From the NCBI RefSeq assembly GCF_014534645.1, contig NZ_JACVQF010000200.1:248001-312000 (forward strand): 64,000 nucleotides of DNA. The letters run 5' to 3'. Below, piece after piece: positions 33,114-42,460 of the stretch. The translations under genes were made by a program, and so were the position numbers. The DNA is from Streptomyces griseicoloratus (GTDB lineage Bacteria; Actinomycetota; Actinomycetes; Streptomycetales; Streptomycetaceae). Position 1 is the stretch's first letter; each line of letters begins with the position of its first letter. The notes under the pieces were generated by a model that was given only the letters and a program-made list of their open reading frames with translations, had not been told where the DNA came from and searched no databases.

Positions 33114-36100
33114 TCACAGCGCCTCGGGTTCGAAGTCCCAATAGGGACGAGCGCGGGAGCGGGCGGCGAGGGTGTGCGCGTGTCGTGCGCCCAGGGTCGC
33201 CGTCAGGTCCGCGAGGGCTTCTGCCTCCACTTGTTCCGCCGTCAGCCGGTTTCTCAGGCTGCGCAGGTCCGCGGCGTACGCGAGGCGGGCCGACAGCGTC
33301 AGGGGGTGGGTGCGGCCCAGGGTCTCGGTGGCCCGGGTGACCGTCTGCACGCCGAGGGCGGCCGCGGACTCGTCGTCGCCCACGAGGCCGCGGAGTGCGG
33401 AGGCGTTGACGGCACAGCCCAGGGTCCAGGGGTGCCGCTCGCCCACCGCGGCCGTCAGGCCGGCCAACGCCTGTTCGATCAGTGTGTGGGCCTGCTGCCG
33501 CTCCCCCACGCTGCGCAGCACCAGGGCCTGGTTGGACCGCGCCCCGGCGCTGTACGGATGATCCTCGCCGAACATCGTCCCGCAGCGAGCGACGATCGAT
33601 TCGCTGGCCGCGTGTGCCTGGTCGACGTCGCCGTGCACACGCGCGAAACAGCTCTGGCTCATGGCGAAGACCAGCGTGTACGGGTGCGCGGGGCCGAGCA
33701 CGCGCTCGGCCTGCTCCAGCACCCGGTGCAGCAGCTGCCCCGCCCGGTCGTGGGCACCGTCGGCGTAGAGGCACAGCGCGAGGTTGTGCTCCGCGCGCAG
33801 CGTGTGGGGATGGTCCGTCCCCATGACCACGCGGCACTCACGGACGTTCTCCGTCTGCAGCGACACTGCTTCGGCGACCCGGCCCGTCAGACGGTGGTCG
33901 ATGGCGTAGGAGGCCGCGGAGAACAGGGTCCACGGGTGGCGTGCCGTCAGCAGGGCCCGGCGCGCCCGCAGCGTCCGGCCGTCCGACTCCAGGGCCTCGG
34001 CATAGCGGCCCAGCAGCCGCAGTGACACGGCCAGACCGTGCTGTGCGTGGAGGGTGCGGGCGTCCTGATCGCCGCAGAGGCTCCGGTACTCCGTGAGGAC
34101 CTGCTGCGTCAGTTCCCTCGCCTCGTCGTAGCGGCCGAGCGCCCACAGGTCGGCACCGCGGCCGCCGACGGCGCGCAGGTGGTGCAGGTCCTGCCCGCCG
34201 CGCTCCTCTCGCAGGCGCTCCACCGCGGCCCGCGTGGTGGTCTCCGCCCGCCGGTGGTCCCCGGCGGCACGCAGCAGGTCGGCGTACCGGTACGTCAGCT
34301 CCGAGAAGCAGGGGTGGCTCTCTCCGAGGAGCGACCGCCAGCGCTGCACGGCACGCTCGCCGAGTTCGGTGCCGGCCGTGTACTTGCCTGCGAGGAGCGT
34401 GTAGCGCAGACAGTTCAGGACCAGCCGCTGTACGAGCGGATCCTTGCTCTGGAGGACGTCGGCGTGGGTCAGGTGCGGCAGGACCTTCTCGTAATCGGGC
34501 CACACCCGGGGGTCGGTGGGCCGGCCCGGGACCGCCGCGGCCAGCGTCGTCCGCACGGCCTCGCCCAGCTCGTGCCGCTCCTCCTCCGGCATGTCGTTCC
34601 GTACGAGCTGGTGCACCATCCGGTGCAGGTACAGGGTCTCGTCGAACGGAGCGGTTGCTCCGGAAGCGGGTTCGTGGCGCTCCAGACGGACGACGGAGTA
34701 CTGACGCAGCTGGTTGATCGCCTTGTTCCACAGAACCGGGTCGTCGAGCAGCGCGGCGAGCCGGCCGGGCAGCCGTGCCTGCGACGTCTGCCTGAGGAGG
34801 GGCACGGGGATCGAGCCGGGGGCGAAGAACGTGCACAGCCGCAGCAGGTCGACGGAGTCGGGTGCTGTTTCGCGGAGACTGTTCAGCAGGATCGACCATG
34901 CGGTCCGGAACGCCACCGGGAAGTCGGCGGAGACCTTCACCGTGTCCTCGTCGACACCGCCTTCCAGCAGTCCGAGGTACTCGTGGACCGGCATGTGGGA
35001 ATCGTCGAGCCAGCGCGCCGTCTGGTCCAGCAGCAGCGGCAGGTCCTCCAGTGCCGCCGCCAGCTGGTCCGCCTCCGCGTCCGTCAGCCGCGGCGCGCGG
35101 CTCCGGACGAAGGCGACCGATTCCTTGCGGTCGTAGACCGGCACCTCCAGGAGCCGGCTGTTGTGCCCGCCCCACCCGGGGTTGCGCGAGGTGATCAGTA
35201 CGTGCCCGGGGCCCGTGGGCACCAGGTCCCGGAGCTCTTCCGGTTCGTCGGCCGCGTCCAGGACCAGCAGCCAGCGCGCGTACGGATCACCCCGGCGCAA
35301 CGAGTCCCGCACCGCGCGCAGGCGCTCGCCGTACTCGGCGCCCACGGACAGGCCCAGTCTCGGGGCGAGTTCGGCGAGCGTCCGGCGCAGGACCGTCCGC
35401 CGTGCCGCGTCGGCCCACCACACCACGTCGTACTCGGCGCCGAAGCGGTGCACGTACTCCACCGCGAGCTGTGTCTTGCCGACCCCCGACATGCCGTGCA
35501 GCGTGAGCACACCCGCTCCGGGCTCGGCGCCCTGCAGCAGGCTGTACATCTCGGTCAGCAGCGCCCCGCGTCCCGCGAACCGCGTGTTCCTGCGTGGCAC
35601 GGCACCCCAGATCTCCGGCATGTCCGCCGGGTAGCGCGGCCCGCGCCGGTCCCCGTCGGCGGAACCGGGGAACGGGTCGGCGGGCAGGTCGAGCCGCTCC
35701 AGCAGACGCCGCTCGGCCTCGACGGCGTCCACGTTGGTGAAGTCGGCCGGCGCGAGCCTGGCGATGGCCGTGGGAATCCAGGTCATGGAGACCGACACGG
35801 CCGCGAACCGGGAGGGGTCGGGCGCCACGACCTCATGCAACGCGAGGTTCCACTCCTCCTGGGTACGCGAACCCAGTTGGAAGTACCACTCGCTGATGAC
35901 GAGGAGGATCCGGCCGTCGGCGAGCTTCAGGTCGCGCAACAGGTCCGCGAGCGGTACGTCGGCCCGCAGGTCCCATCGCTGGAGGACCACCCGGTGGCCG
36001 CGCCGTTCCAGCCGGCTGCCGATCCAGGACGCCCAGGCCCGGTTGAAGCCGGCGAAGCTGAGCGTGATGGTCTGCCGTCCGGTCCGGGACCCGGAACCGC

Positions 36101-37064
36101 GGCCCGGGGCGTGCGGGAAGGATTCGTCCGGCTGTTCCCGGGGGCCGTCGGAGGGCGGCTCCCCCGGCCGCTCCGGGGCCCGCTGCGCAGACGCCCGCAG
36201 ACGGGCCACTTCGCCGCGCAGCCTGTCCAGTTCGGCCTGGTGCCTGTCCCGGTCCTGCTCCGCCTCCGCCGTGGCGGCGTCGGCGTCGGCCGCGAGCAGT
36301 TCGCGCTCCAGCTCGTCGCAGCGTTGCTCGGCCCGTGCAACACGGTGCTCCGCCGCCGCGAGCGCCGCCTCCAGGTCGGCGACCCGACGCCGCAACGCGT
36401 CACGCTCGGCACGCACCCGGTGTTGCTCTGCACGCAACAGCTCCATCTCGGCACCGCCGGCTGCCTGGGCCGCCACGGCATCGGCGAGCTGCCGGCGCTC
36501 GTCCTCCAGCCCCGCCACCCGCTGCCGTTCCGCGTACAGCTGCGTCGCCACCGCGTCGGCCTGAGTCCTCGCCACCTGGGCGTCGTGGTGCGCCGCGGCC
36601 AGCCGGTCCTCGAGCTCCTGCACCTTCCAGGCGCGGGGATTGCCCGCCCGCAGCGCGGCTCGCTGCATGCCCGTGATGCGGCTGCGGGCCTCCGCCGAGA
36701 GGGGACGGCCCATGGTCCTGCCGACGTCGTCCATCAAGGTGGCGACGAAGTGGTCCGGGGCGACGGTGTGGCCGCTCAGGTAACGGCTGACGCTGCTCGC
36801 GCTGTGGTGCCGCAGGACCGAGTAGCGGCGCACGGACAGGCCGAGGGCCAGGAACAGCTGACGCAGCTCGACCGCGAGGGCCCGGCGCTCGTCCGCGATG
36901 TCGTCCGCGATGGCCTGCAGTCCGAACCTCGAAGCGGCCCCTTGTGCCGCGTCTTCGAGCGGGAGCAGTTCCCCGGACAGCGCGTCGCCGGGCTCCTCGT
37001 CACCGGATCCGGCGCCCGGCCCCCGCGTTCCGAGTGCGTCGGCGATGTCGGGTTCTTCGTCCAC
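33114..37064 (-). CDS. HTH-coiled coil-TIR-NB-ARC-TPR STAND protein (FxsT-like architecture)
   Basis: 1316 residues from GTG 37064 (GGGGAG upstream). Visible parts in order are: an HTH-like region at about 65-115 (LSVRRYSVLRHHSASSVSRYLSG); a coiled coil at about 148-300; a TIR-like domain at about 330-460 (TITLSFAGFNRAWASWIGSRL); an NB-ARC ATPase with Walker A GMSGVGKT at 524-531 and a later GPGHVLITSRNPGW segment; and about 500 residues of kinesin-light-chain-like TPRs (GRYAEALESDGRTL, HPHTLRAEHNLAL). STAND proteins of this type oligomerise on sensing a trigger. The same outline occurs in FxsT of FxSxx-COOH systems, but I see no FxsA, FxsB or FxsC here. It converges with the 29.3-33.1 kb cassette. 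Confidence 0.88.
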   Translation of the reverse strand: MDEEPDIADALGTRGPGAGSGDEEPGDALSGELLPLEDAAQGAASRFGLQAIADDIADERRALAVELRQLFLALGLSVRRYSVLRHHSASSVSRYLSGHTVAPDHFVATLMDDVGRTMGRPLSAEARSRITGMQRAALRAGNPRAWKVQELEDRLAAAHHDAQVARTQADAVATQLYAERQRVAGLEDERRQLADAVAAQAAGGAEMELLRAEQHRVRAERDALRRRVADLEAALAAAEHRVARAEQRCDELERELLAADADAATAEAEQDRDRHQAELDRLRGEVARLRASAQRAPERPGEPPSDGPREQPDESFPHAPGRGSGSRTGRQTITLSFAGFNRAWASWIGSRLERRGHRVVLQRWDLRADVPLADLLRDLKLADGRILLVISEWYFQLGSRTQEEWNLALHEVVAPDPSRFAAVSVSMTWIPTAIARLAPADFTNVDAVEAERRLLERLDLPADPFPGSADGDRRGPRYPADMPEIWGAVPRRNTRFAGRGALLTEMYSLLQGAEPGAGVLTLHGMSGVGKTQLAVEYVHRFGAEYDVVWWADAARRTVLRRTLAELAPRLGLSVGAEYGERLRAVRDSLRRGDPYARWLLVLDAADEPEELRDLVPTGPGHVLITSRNPGWGGHNSRLLEVPVYDRKESVAFVRSRAPRLTDAEADQLAAALEDLPLLLDQTARWLDDSHMPVHEYLGLLEGGVDEDTVKVSADFPVAFRTAWSILLNSLRETAPDSVDLLRLCTFFAPGSIPVPLLRQTSQARLPGRLAALLDDPVLWNKAINQLRQYSVVRLERHEPASGATAPFDETLYLHRMVHQLVRNDMPEEERHELGEAVRTTLAAAVPGRPTDPRVWPDYEKVLPHLTHADVLQSKDPLVQRLVLNCLRYTLLAGKYTAGTELGERAVQRWRSLLGESHPCFSELTYRYADLLRAAGDHRRAETTTRAAVERLREERGGQDLHHLRAVGGRGADLWALGRYDEARELTQQVLTEYRSLCGDQDARTLHAQHGLAVSLRLLGRYAEALESDGRTLRARRALLTARHPWTLFSAASYAIDHRLTGRVAEAVSLQTENVRECRVVMGTDHPHTLRAEHNLALCLYADGAHDRAGQLLHRVLEQAERVLGPAHPYTLVFAMSQSCFARVHGDVDQAHAASESIVARCGTMFGEDHPYSAGARSNQALVLRSVGERQQAHTLIEQALAGLTAAVGERHPWTLGCAVNASALRGLVGDDESAAALGVQTVTRATETLGRTHPLTLSARLAYAADLRSLRNRLTAEQVEAEALADLTATLGARHAHTLAARSRARPYWDFEPEAL

Positions 37065-37191
37065 GCGTGCATGCTCCCCAGCGTCGCTCCGGCAGTGTTC
37101 CAAAGCATCCGCAACGCGTAGCCCTTCGCGCAACACGTCCGCGCCGTCCCAGAGTTGAGTGACGCATTCACGGCCACGGAAGGTGACGACG

Positions 37192-37305
37192 ATGACCCGC
37201 AGGCAATCCCTCAAAGCAGCGCTCGCCGTGTTCGCCGCTGCCGTCTCCGGCGCGGTACGCGCCGTCGTGTCGTGGCTCCTGCAGCAGGGCTCCGACGGCT
37301 CGTGA
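37192..37305 (+). CDS. 37-aa hydrophobic small ORF divergent from the STAND gene
   Basis: The ORF starts at ATG 37192 with AAGGTGA six bases upstream, has streptomycete codon bias, and its TGA is followed without a gap by an 8-bp hairpin. The peptide has a basic start (MTRRQSLK), a hydrophobic Ala/Val segment with a Trp, and a polar tail QQGSDGS. It could be one short membrane helix or amphipathic peptide. It does not end in the FxSxx pattern of FxsA. It is unrecognised and too short for similarity arguments; ribosome site and terminator are the main support. Confidence 0.5.
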   Translation: MTRRQSLKAALAVFAAAVSGAVRAVVSWLLQQGSDGS

Positions 37306-37327
37306 GGACGGCCCGGCACGGCCGTCC
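37306..37327 (+). terminator. 8-bp hairpin abutting the small ORF stop codon
   Basis: GGACGGCC and GGCCGTCC pair perfectly around CGGCAC, starting at the base after the TGA at 37303-37305. The next gene (SDR) starts 70 bases later. It probably ends the small-ORF transcript. Confidence 0.55.
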
Positions 37328-37396
37328 CGGTCGGCGCCTCGGGCCCGGACCCAAAATCGGGTGCTGTGTGCCGGACGGCCCGTCAGGATGAGGGTC

Positions 37397-38197
37397 ATGA
37401 GTGGCGAGAAGCACCTGGAAGGGCGACAGGACGGGGAAGACTCGGGGCGCCCGCTCGCCCTGGTCACGGGCGCGGGGCGTACGGCGGGAATCGCGGCGTC
37501 CGTGGTCGTGGATCTGGCCCGGGACGGCTGGGACGTGGCCTTCACGTACTGGACCCCGTACGACGCGCGGATGCAGTGGGGCACGGAGCCCGAGGCGCCC
37601 GAAGAGCTGCGCAAGCAGGTGGAGGCCCTCGGGGCGAGGACGTACGCGATCGAGGCCGACCTGAGCGATCCGGCGGTGCCGGCCCGGCTCTTCGACGGCG
37701 TCGAGCGAGAGCTGGGGAACGTCACCGCCTTGGTGCTCTGCCACTGCGAGTCCGTCGACTCGGGCCTGCTGGACACCACGGTGGAGAGCTTCGACCTGCA
37801 TTTCGCGGTCAACGCGCGGGCGACCTGGCTGCTGATCCGGGAGTACGGACTGCGGTTCCGCGGGCGGCACGGCAGCGGGCGGATCGTCAGCCTGACGAGC
37901 GACCACACCGCGGGCAACCTGCCCTACGGTGCGAGCAAGGGCGCGATGGACCGGATCACGCTGGCCGCCACCCGTGAACTCGCCCATCTGGGAGTGACCT
38001 GCAACGCGATCAACCCCGGCCCGACCGACACCGGCTGGATGACCGAGGAGCAGAAGACGGACACGGCCCGCTTCACGCCCCTGGGGCGCCTCGGTGTGCC
38101 ACAGGACTGCGCGAACCTGGTCACGTTCCTCTGCTCGGCAGAGGGCGGGTGGATCAACGGCCAGCTCCTCCGGAGCAACGGCGGTCTCGGCATGTGA
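37397..38197 (+). CDS. Short-chain dehydrogenase/reductase
   Basis: 266 residues. The dinucleotide loop is TGAGRTAGIA (about 22-31), catalytic Ser in SLTSDHTAG, Tyr177 and Lys181 in YGASKG, and NPGPTDTGWM after the active site, as in the FabG-like classical SDRs. The carboxy end GGWINGQLLRSNGG is typical of the family. ATG 37397 lies eight bases after AGGA. Substrate unknown; the fold and neighbours do not suggest a pathway. Confidence 0.9.
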   Translation: MSGEKHLEGRQDGEDSGRPLALVTGAGRTAGIAASVVVDLARDGWDVAFTYWTPYDARMQWGTEPEAPEELRKQVEALGARTYAIEADLSDPAVPARLFDGVERELGNVTALVLCHCESVDSGLLDTTVESFDLHFAVNARATWLLIREYGLRFRGRHGSGRIVSLTSDHTAGNLPYGASKGAMDRITLAATRELAHLGVTCNAINPGPTDTGWMTEEQKTDTARFTPLGRLGVPQDCANLVTFLCSAEGGWINGQLLRSNGGLGM

Positions 38198-38223
38198 GGC
38201 TCCCTCGCGAGGAGGGCGGGTGG

Positions 38224-38243
38224 AGCGGCGGCGAGCCGCCGCT
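38224..38243 (+). terminator. 9-bp hairpin between SDR and YunG-like genes
   Basis: AGCGGCGGC and GCCGCCGCT pair around GA, 27 bases after the SDR stop and 28 bases before the next ATG. It is a probable terminator, although it could also shape the leader of the YunG-like gene. Confidence 0.45.
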
Positions 38244-38271
38244 GTCAGTGCCCGGTGGCAGGATCACCGGC

Positions 38272-38700
38272 ATGACACCGTTGCTTCTCACCGACATCGA
38301 GCAGGCCGTCCGCAGCAGCTGGAGCGCCGAGACGTGCACTCCTGAGTTCCGTTCACGCTGGAGCGAGGACAACCCCGCCAGGGACCAGTGCGGCGTGACG
38401 GCCATGGTCCTCAACGACCTGCTGGGAGGCGAGCTGATCAGGGGGGAGGTCCACGTCGACGGGGAGCGTGTGGACTACCACTGGTGGAACCGCCTGGGGA
38501 TGGGCATCGAGATCGACCTCACCCGTGAGCAGTTCGGGCCGGAGGAAGTCGTCACCGGCGGCGTCGTCATACCCCGCCCGCCCGTGACGGAGTGGCGCAG
38601 GCTGCGCGAGGAGTACGAGCTGCTTCGCGACCGGGTTCTGGAGAAGCTGAACAGGCGGCAGGCGACGGCCCCTGCCGCCGCGCCCCGGCATCCCTACTGA
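38272..38700 (+). CDS. YunG-like protein
   Basis: 142 residues, soluble. The conserved order WSxENPARDQCGVTAMVLNDLLGG, a histidine in DYHWWNRL, then GIEIDLTREQFGP resembles the YunG family. The Cys, His, Asp order recalls a papain-like or NlpC-like fold, but no activity is established. A C-terminal helix (LREEYELLRDRVLEKL) ends the protein. Its stop overlaps the stop of the convergent AraC gene by seven bases. Confidence 0.75.
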   Translation: MTPLLLTDIEQAVRSSWSAETCTPEFRSRWSEDNPARDQCGVTAMVLNDLLGGELIRGEVHVDGERVDYHWWNRLGMGIEIDLTREQFGPEEVVTGGVVIPRPPVTEWRRLREEYELLRDRVLEKLNRRQATAPAAAPRHPY

Positions 38701-39557
38701 CGGTCGGTCCTCGTGACGGGCGGGGCGTGGCCGGGCCAGGCGATGTCGTCCACCGCCAGAAACGGTTCGTCGGCCAGTGTGACAGGCGTGACTCCGGTGA
38801 ACGCCTGGACGTTCCGGTGGAGATGGGACTGGTCGTAGTAGCCGGACTCGGCCGCTGCCAGGGCGGGGCTGTGGCCTGCGGCCAACCGGTGCGCCGCATG
38901 GTGGAAGCGGACCAGCTTCGCCGCCCGATGGGGCGTCAGCCCGATGTGCGACCGGAACCGGGACCACAGCCGCTTGCGGCTCCAGCCGACCTCGGCCGCC
39001 AGCGTCTCGACCTGTATGCGCCCGCAGCTCCGCATGATCCTGTCCCAGGCCCGGGCCACCTCGGGCGGCACGGACCGTCCCGGCCGTTCTGCCTCGCGCC
39101 GCCGGGCGAGCACGTCGTCCGTCAGCGCGAACCGGTCCTGCCACGAACGGGCCTCGCTCAGCCGCTCCAGGATCCGCTCCGCGTCCCGGCCCCACAGGTC
39201 GTCGAGGGCGACCACGGCGCCCTGAAGGTCTGCCGGGGAGGCGCCCAGCACCGAGTACGCGACGACCGGGGACAGGCGTACCTGCACCACTTCGACGTCC
39301 CGGCCGCTGACGCGCAGGTCCTCGAAGGCCAGCCCGGCCACGAGACTTCCCCGTCGGCGGCCGGTCGCGTCGTCGGCGACGATCCTGCCGGGCCCGAAGT
39401 CGAGCGCCAGGGTCACGGCCGGATGCGGGATCGCCCGCATGGCCTTCGGCACGGGACCGTGATCGTGGAATCCAGCCATGCTGACGCCCCTCGACCGGCT
39501 GGGCCGCGACGGCGGCACGACCTCGAAGACAGCGTGCTTGTACCCGGCAGACCGCAT
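38694..39557 (-). CDS. AraC family transcriptional regulator
   Basis: 287 residues. The C-terminal AraC double helix-turn-helix (about 180-275) shows VETLAAEVGWSRKRLWSRFRSHIGLTPHRAAKLVRF and SGYYDQSHLHRNVQAFTGVTPVTL. The N-terminal domain (HPAVTLALDFGPGRIV) is a small sensor. ATG 39557 is taken because the family conserves the VFEVVPPS segment; ATG 39480 also has a usable ribosome site. Divergent from a hydrolase and two ABC exporter-type genes, which it probably regulates. AraC factors beside IrtAB-like pairs usually respond to siderophores. Confidence 0.9.
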   Translation of the reverse strand: MRSAGYKHAVFEVVPPSRPSRSRGVSMAGFHDHGPVPKAMRAIPHPAVTLALDFGPGRIVADDATGRRRGSLVAGLAFEDLRVSGRDVEVVQVRLSPVVAYSVLGASPADLQGAVVALDDLWGRDAERILERLSEARSWQDRFALTDDVLARRREAERPGRSVPPEVARAWDRIMRSCGRIQVETLAAEVGWSRKRLWSRFRSHIGLTPHRAAKLVRFHHAAHRLAAGHSPALAAAESGYYDQSHLHRNVQAFTGVTPVTLADEPFLAVDDIAWPGHAPPVTRTDRQ

Positions 39558-39666
39558 GACCTCATGCTACGAGCATCCCCTCCCCCGGCGGACCGATGTG
39601 AGACGCGGCGGCCGCCCGCGACATTCGTGCAAGACGGGCCCCGAACCGCCTCTCCAGGGTGGGCAC

Positions 39667-40569
39667 ATGGTCAAGAACCCGCGGACTCCGCTCCGCCTCC
39701 GATTCCACGATGCCCCGGCAGCGGGGAAGCCGGCCCCGGGGAACCCGGCCCCGTCCGCCGTCGACGGAGAACTCCACGTCGCACAGGACGGCCCGGCCGG
39801 CGCCCCGGCACTCGTCCTGATTCACGGGTTCGCCGCCTCGGGCAGGTTCTGGGACCCGCTGGTCCCGGCGCTGGCCGACAGCCGACGCGTCATCCGCGTC
39901 GACCTGCTCGGGCACGGCCGGTCCGCGAAGCCGGCGGGTGCCGACTACCGGATCCCCGAACAGGGGCGCCGGGTCGGCGAGGTGCTGGACCGGCTCGGTG
40001 TCCGCCACGCGGTCGTGGCCGGCCACTCCACCGGCGGCTCGGTCGCCACCGCACTCACCGAGCGACGGCCCGACCTGGTGACCGCCCTGGCCCTCATCAA
40101 CACCGGTCCCCGTCTCGACGCCCACACTCCGCAGGGTCCGGTCAACCGGCTCCTGCCGATGCCCGTCGTCGGGCGACTGCTGTGGCGGCTGCGCACCGAC
40201 TCCCTGATCCGCAGGGCGGCGGCCACCGCCGTCACCCGTGACGTCGCCATCCCTCAGGCGGTCGTCGACGACGTGCGCGGCATGACCCACCACGCGTTCA
40301 CCGCCGCGTCGGGGGCGGCCGTCGACTACCTCCGGCAGCGGCCCCTGCCCGACCGGCTCGCCACGCTCGGCAAGCCCCTGTTGGTGATCTTCGGTGACCA
40401 GGACCGGCGATGGCGCTCCTCCTCCGCCGCCGACTACCGCGTCGTCCCCGGCGCCAGGATCGAGATGCTCGCCGGTGTCGGCCACTCACCCCCGCTGGAG
40501 GAGCCACTGCGGACCGCCGAGCTGCTCCTGGCGTTCGCCGCGGCCCACACACCGCACACGGCCCCGTGA
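39667..40569 (+). CDS. Alpha/beta hydrolase
   Basis: 300 residues from ATG 39667 (AGGGTGGG upstream). The core has the oxyanion HGFAASG, nucleophile GHSTGG, an acid in FGDQDRRW and the histidine in GVGHSPPLEEP. There is no signal peptide or lid larger than usual. It is first in an apparent operon with two ABC half-transporters (52-base gap), which suggests an esterase that opens or trims the transported compound, such as a siderophore ester. That role is inferred. Confidence 0.87.
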   Translation: MVKNPRTPLRLRFHDAPAAGKPAPGNPAPSAVDGELHVAQDGPAGAPALVLIHGFAASGRFWDPLVPALADSRRVIRVDLLGHGRSAKPAGADYRIPEQGRRVGEVLDRLGVRHAVVAGHSTGGSVATALTERRPDLVTALALINTGPRLDAHTPQGPVNRLLPMPVVGRLLWRLRTDSLIRRAAATAVTRDVAIPQAVVDDVRGMTHHAFTAASGAAVDYLRQRPLPDRLATLGKPLLVIFGDQDRRWRSSSAADYRVVPGARIEMLAGVGHSPPLEEPLRTAELLLAFAAAHTPHTAP

Positions 40570-40621
40570 CCGGCAGGAAGGCGGGCCCGGTCATGACGAG
40601 ACCGACGAAGACGGGAGATCG

Positions 40622-42460
40622 ATGAACGCCACCGACCTCGCCGAGGCGAGCGCACAGTCCGCGCCGCCGTCGGACGCCGGTTCCCCGGCGGGAGAGGGTG
40701 TTTCCGGACTGCTGCGCCCTTACGGCCGGACCTTCGCCGCCGTGGTCGTCCTCCAGGTGATCGGCGCCGTCGCGGGCCTGGCGCCGCTGCTGGCGGTCGT
40801 CGAACTGGGCCGTGCGCTGCTGGCGCCCGGGCCGGTCGATCGCGGTCACGTCTGGACCGTCGTGATCGCGGGGGCGGCCGGCTTGGCGGTCCGACTGCTG
40901 TTCACGGCCGCGTCGTCCGGCATCGGGCACGTACTCGACGGACGGGTGCAACTGTCCTTGCGCCGGCAACTGGCGGCGCGGCTGGGACGGGTACCGCTCG
41001 GCTGGTTCTCCCGGCGCCGGACCGGTGAGCTGGCGAAGGTCGTCGGGGAAGACGTCGGCGCCGTACACCCGTTCATCGCCCACACACCCGGCGAACTCGT
41101 CTCCGCGTTCGTGGTGCCGCTGGTGTCCCTGGTCTACCTGCTCACCGTCGACTGGCGGCTGACGCTGATCACCCTGATACCGGTGGCCCTGGCCGTGGCG
41201 CTGGTTCCCTTGCTGATGACCCCGGCCCGGCAGCGCGAGCAGAGCGAGTTCGACGGGGCCATGGGACGGATCGCGCATTCCGTCGTCGAGTTCGTGCAGG
41301 GCATTTCGGTGGTCAAGGCGTTCGGCGGATCCGGGCGCGCCCACCGGAGATTCCTCACGGCCGCGGACGATTTCGTCGACACCTTCTCCCGGTGGGTGCG
41401 TGGTGTCTCCGGGATCGCCGCGGGCATGCAGCTGGCGCTGTCGCCGCCGTTCGTGCTGCTGGCCGTGCTGACCGGCGGTGCGGCTCTGATCACGAACGGT
41501 GGCATGGCCCCGGCCGACCTCCTGCCCTTCCTCCTGCTCGGACTTGGCCTGACCGCTCCCGTGGCGGCCCTCGGCCACGGCTTCGACGACATGCAGGCCG
41601 CCCGGCGCGCGGTCGGCCGGATCCGGGACGTACTGGAGGTGGAGTCGCTGCCGGAGCCCGAGCATCCGGTGGCACCGCAGGGCCATCGGGTGGAACTGCG
41701 GGGCGTCCGCTTCGGCTACGAAGCCGATCACGAGGTGCTGCGCGGGATCGACCTGGTGCTGGAGCCGGGCACGGTCACCGCGGTCGTCGGGCCTTCGGGC
41801 AGCGGGAAGTCGACGCTGGTTCAGCTGCTGCCGCGGTTCTTCGACCCGACCCACGGTTCGGTCACGCTGGGAGGTGTCGATCTGCGCGAGCTCGACAGCC
41901 GGGAGCTCTACCGCACGGTCTCCTTCGTCTTCCAGGACGTTCGCCTGCTGCGCGCGTCGGTCGCGGACAACATCGCGCTGGCGGTACCGCATGCCGGCCT
42001 CGACGACGTGGTCCGCGCCGCCCGGCTGGCGCACGTGCACGACCGGATTCTCGAACTGCCCCGCGGGTACGAGTCGGTGATCGGTGAAGACGCGGGACTG
42101 TCGGGCGGGGAGGCGCAGCGGATCGCGCTGGCGCGCGCGCTGCTCGCCGACACCCCCGTTCTGGTGCTGGACGAGGCGACCGCCTTCGCCGACCCGCAGA
42201 CCGAACGGGCGGTGCGCCGAACCCTGGCCTCGCTGGAGGGCGACCGGACGATTCTGCTCATCGCCCATCGCCCGGAGACGGTCGCCGGCGCCGACACCGT
42301 CGTGATGCTGGAGAACGGGTCGGTCGTCGAGCGCGGCAGCCCCGCCGAACTGTCGGCGCGGAACGGGAGGTTCGCCGCGTTCTGGCACGCCCACCGGCCG
42401 GCGGTCGCCGACCGGACCGAAACCCACGCCGGCGCGTCACGAGGAGACGAGACCCGATGA
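40622..42460 (+). CDS. ABC half-transporter, IrtA/YbtP-like
   Basis: 612 residues. Six transmembrane helices (about 35-330), then an ATPase with Walker A GPSGSGKST at 390-398, signature LSGGEAQRIALARALL, Walker B VLVLDEATAFADP and H-loop AHRPETV. Exporter-fold half-transporters of the IrtA/YbtP type import ferric siderophores. No siderophore-interacting (SIP) domain is fused, unlike mycobacterial IrtA. The stop overlaps the ATG of the second half-transporter, ensuring equal synthesis for a heterodimer. Confidence 0.9.
   Translation: MNATDLAEASAQSAPPSDAGSPAGEGVSGLLRPYGRTFAAVVVLQVIGAVAGLAPLLAVVELGRALLAPGPVDRGHVWTVVIAGAAGLAVRLLFTAASSGIGHVLDGRVQLSLRRQLAARLGRVPLGWFSRRRTGELAKVVGEDVGAVHPFIAHTPGELVSAFVVPLVSLVYLLTVDWRLTLITLIPVALAVALVPLLMTPARQREQSEFDGAMGRIAHSVVEFVQGISVVKAFGGSGRAHRRFLTAADDFVDTFSRWVRGVSGIAAGMQLALSPPFVLLAVLTGGAALITNGGMAPADLLPFLLLGLGLTAPVAALGHGFDDMQAARRAVGRIRDVLEVESLPEPEHPVAPQGHRVELRGVRFGYEADHEVLRGIDLVLEPGTVTAVVGPSGSGKSTLVQLLPRFFDPTHGSVTLGGVDLRELDSRELYRTVSFVFQDVRLLRASVADNIALAVPHAGLDDVVRAARLAHVHDRILELPRGYESVIGEDAGLSGGEAQRIALARALLADTPVLVLDEATAFADPQTERAVRRTLASLEGDRTILLIAHRPETVAGADTVVMLENGSVVERGSPAELSARNGRFAAFWHAHRPAVADRTETHAGASRGDETR

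Noticed and set aside
33114-37305. A complete FxSxx-COOH (Fxs) peptide system
   Set aside because: The STAND protein is FxsT-like, but no radical SAM FxsB, no FxsC and no peptide ending FxSxx were found; the 37-aa ORF ends in SDGS.
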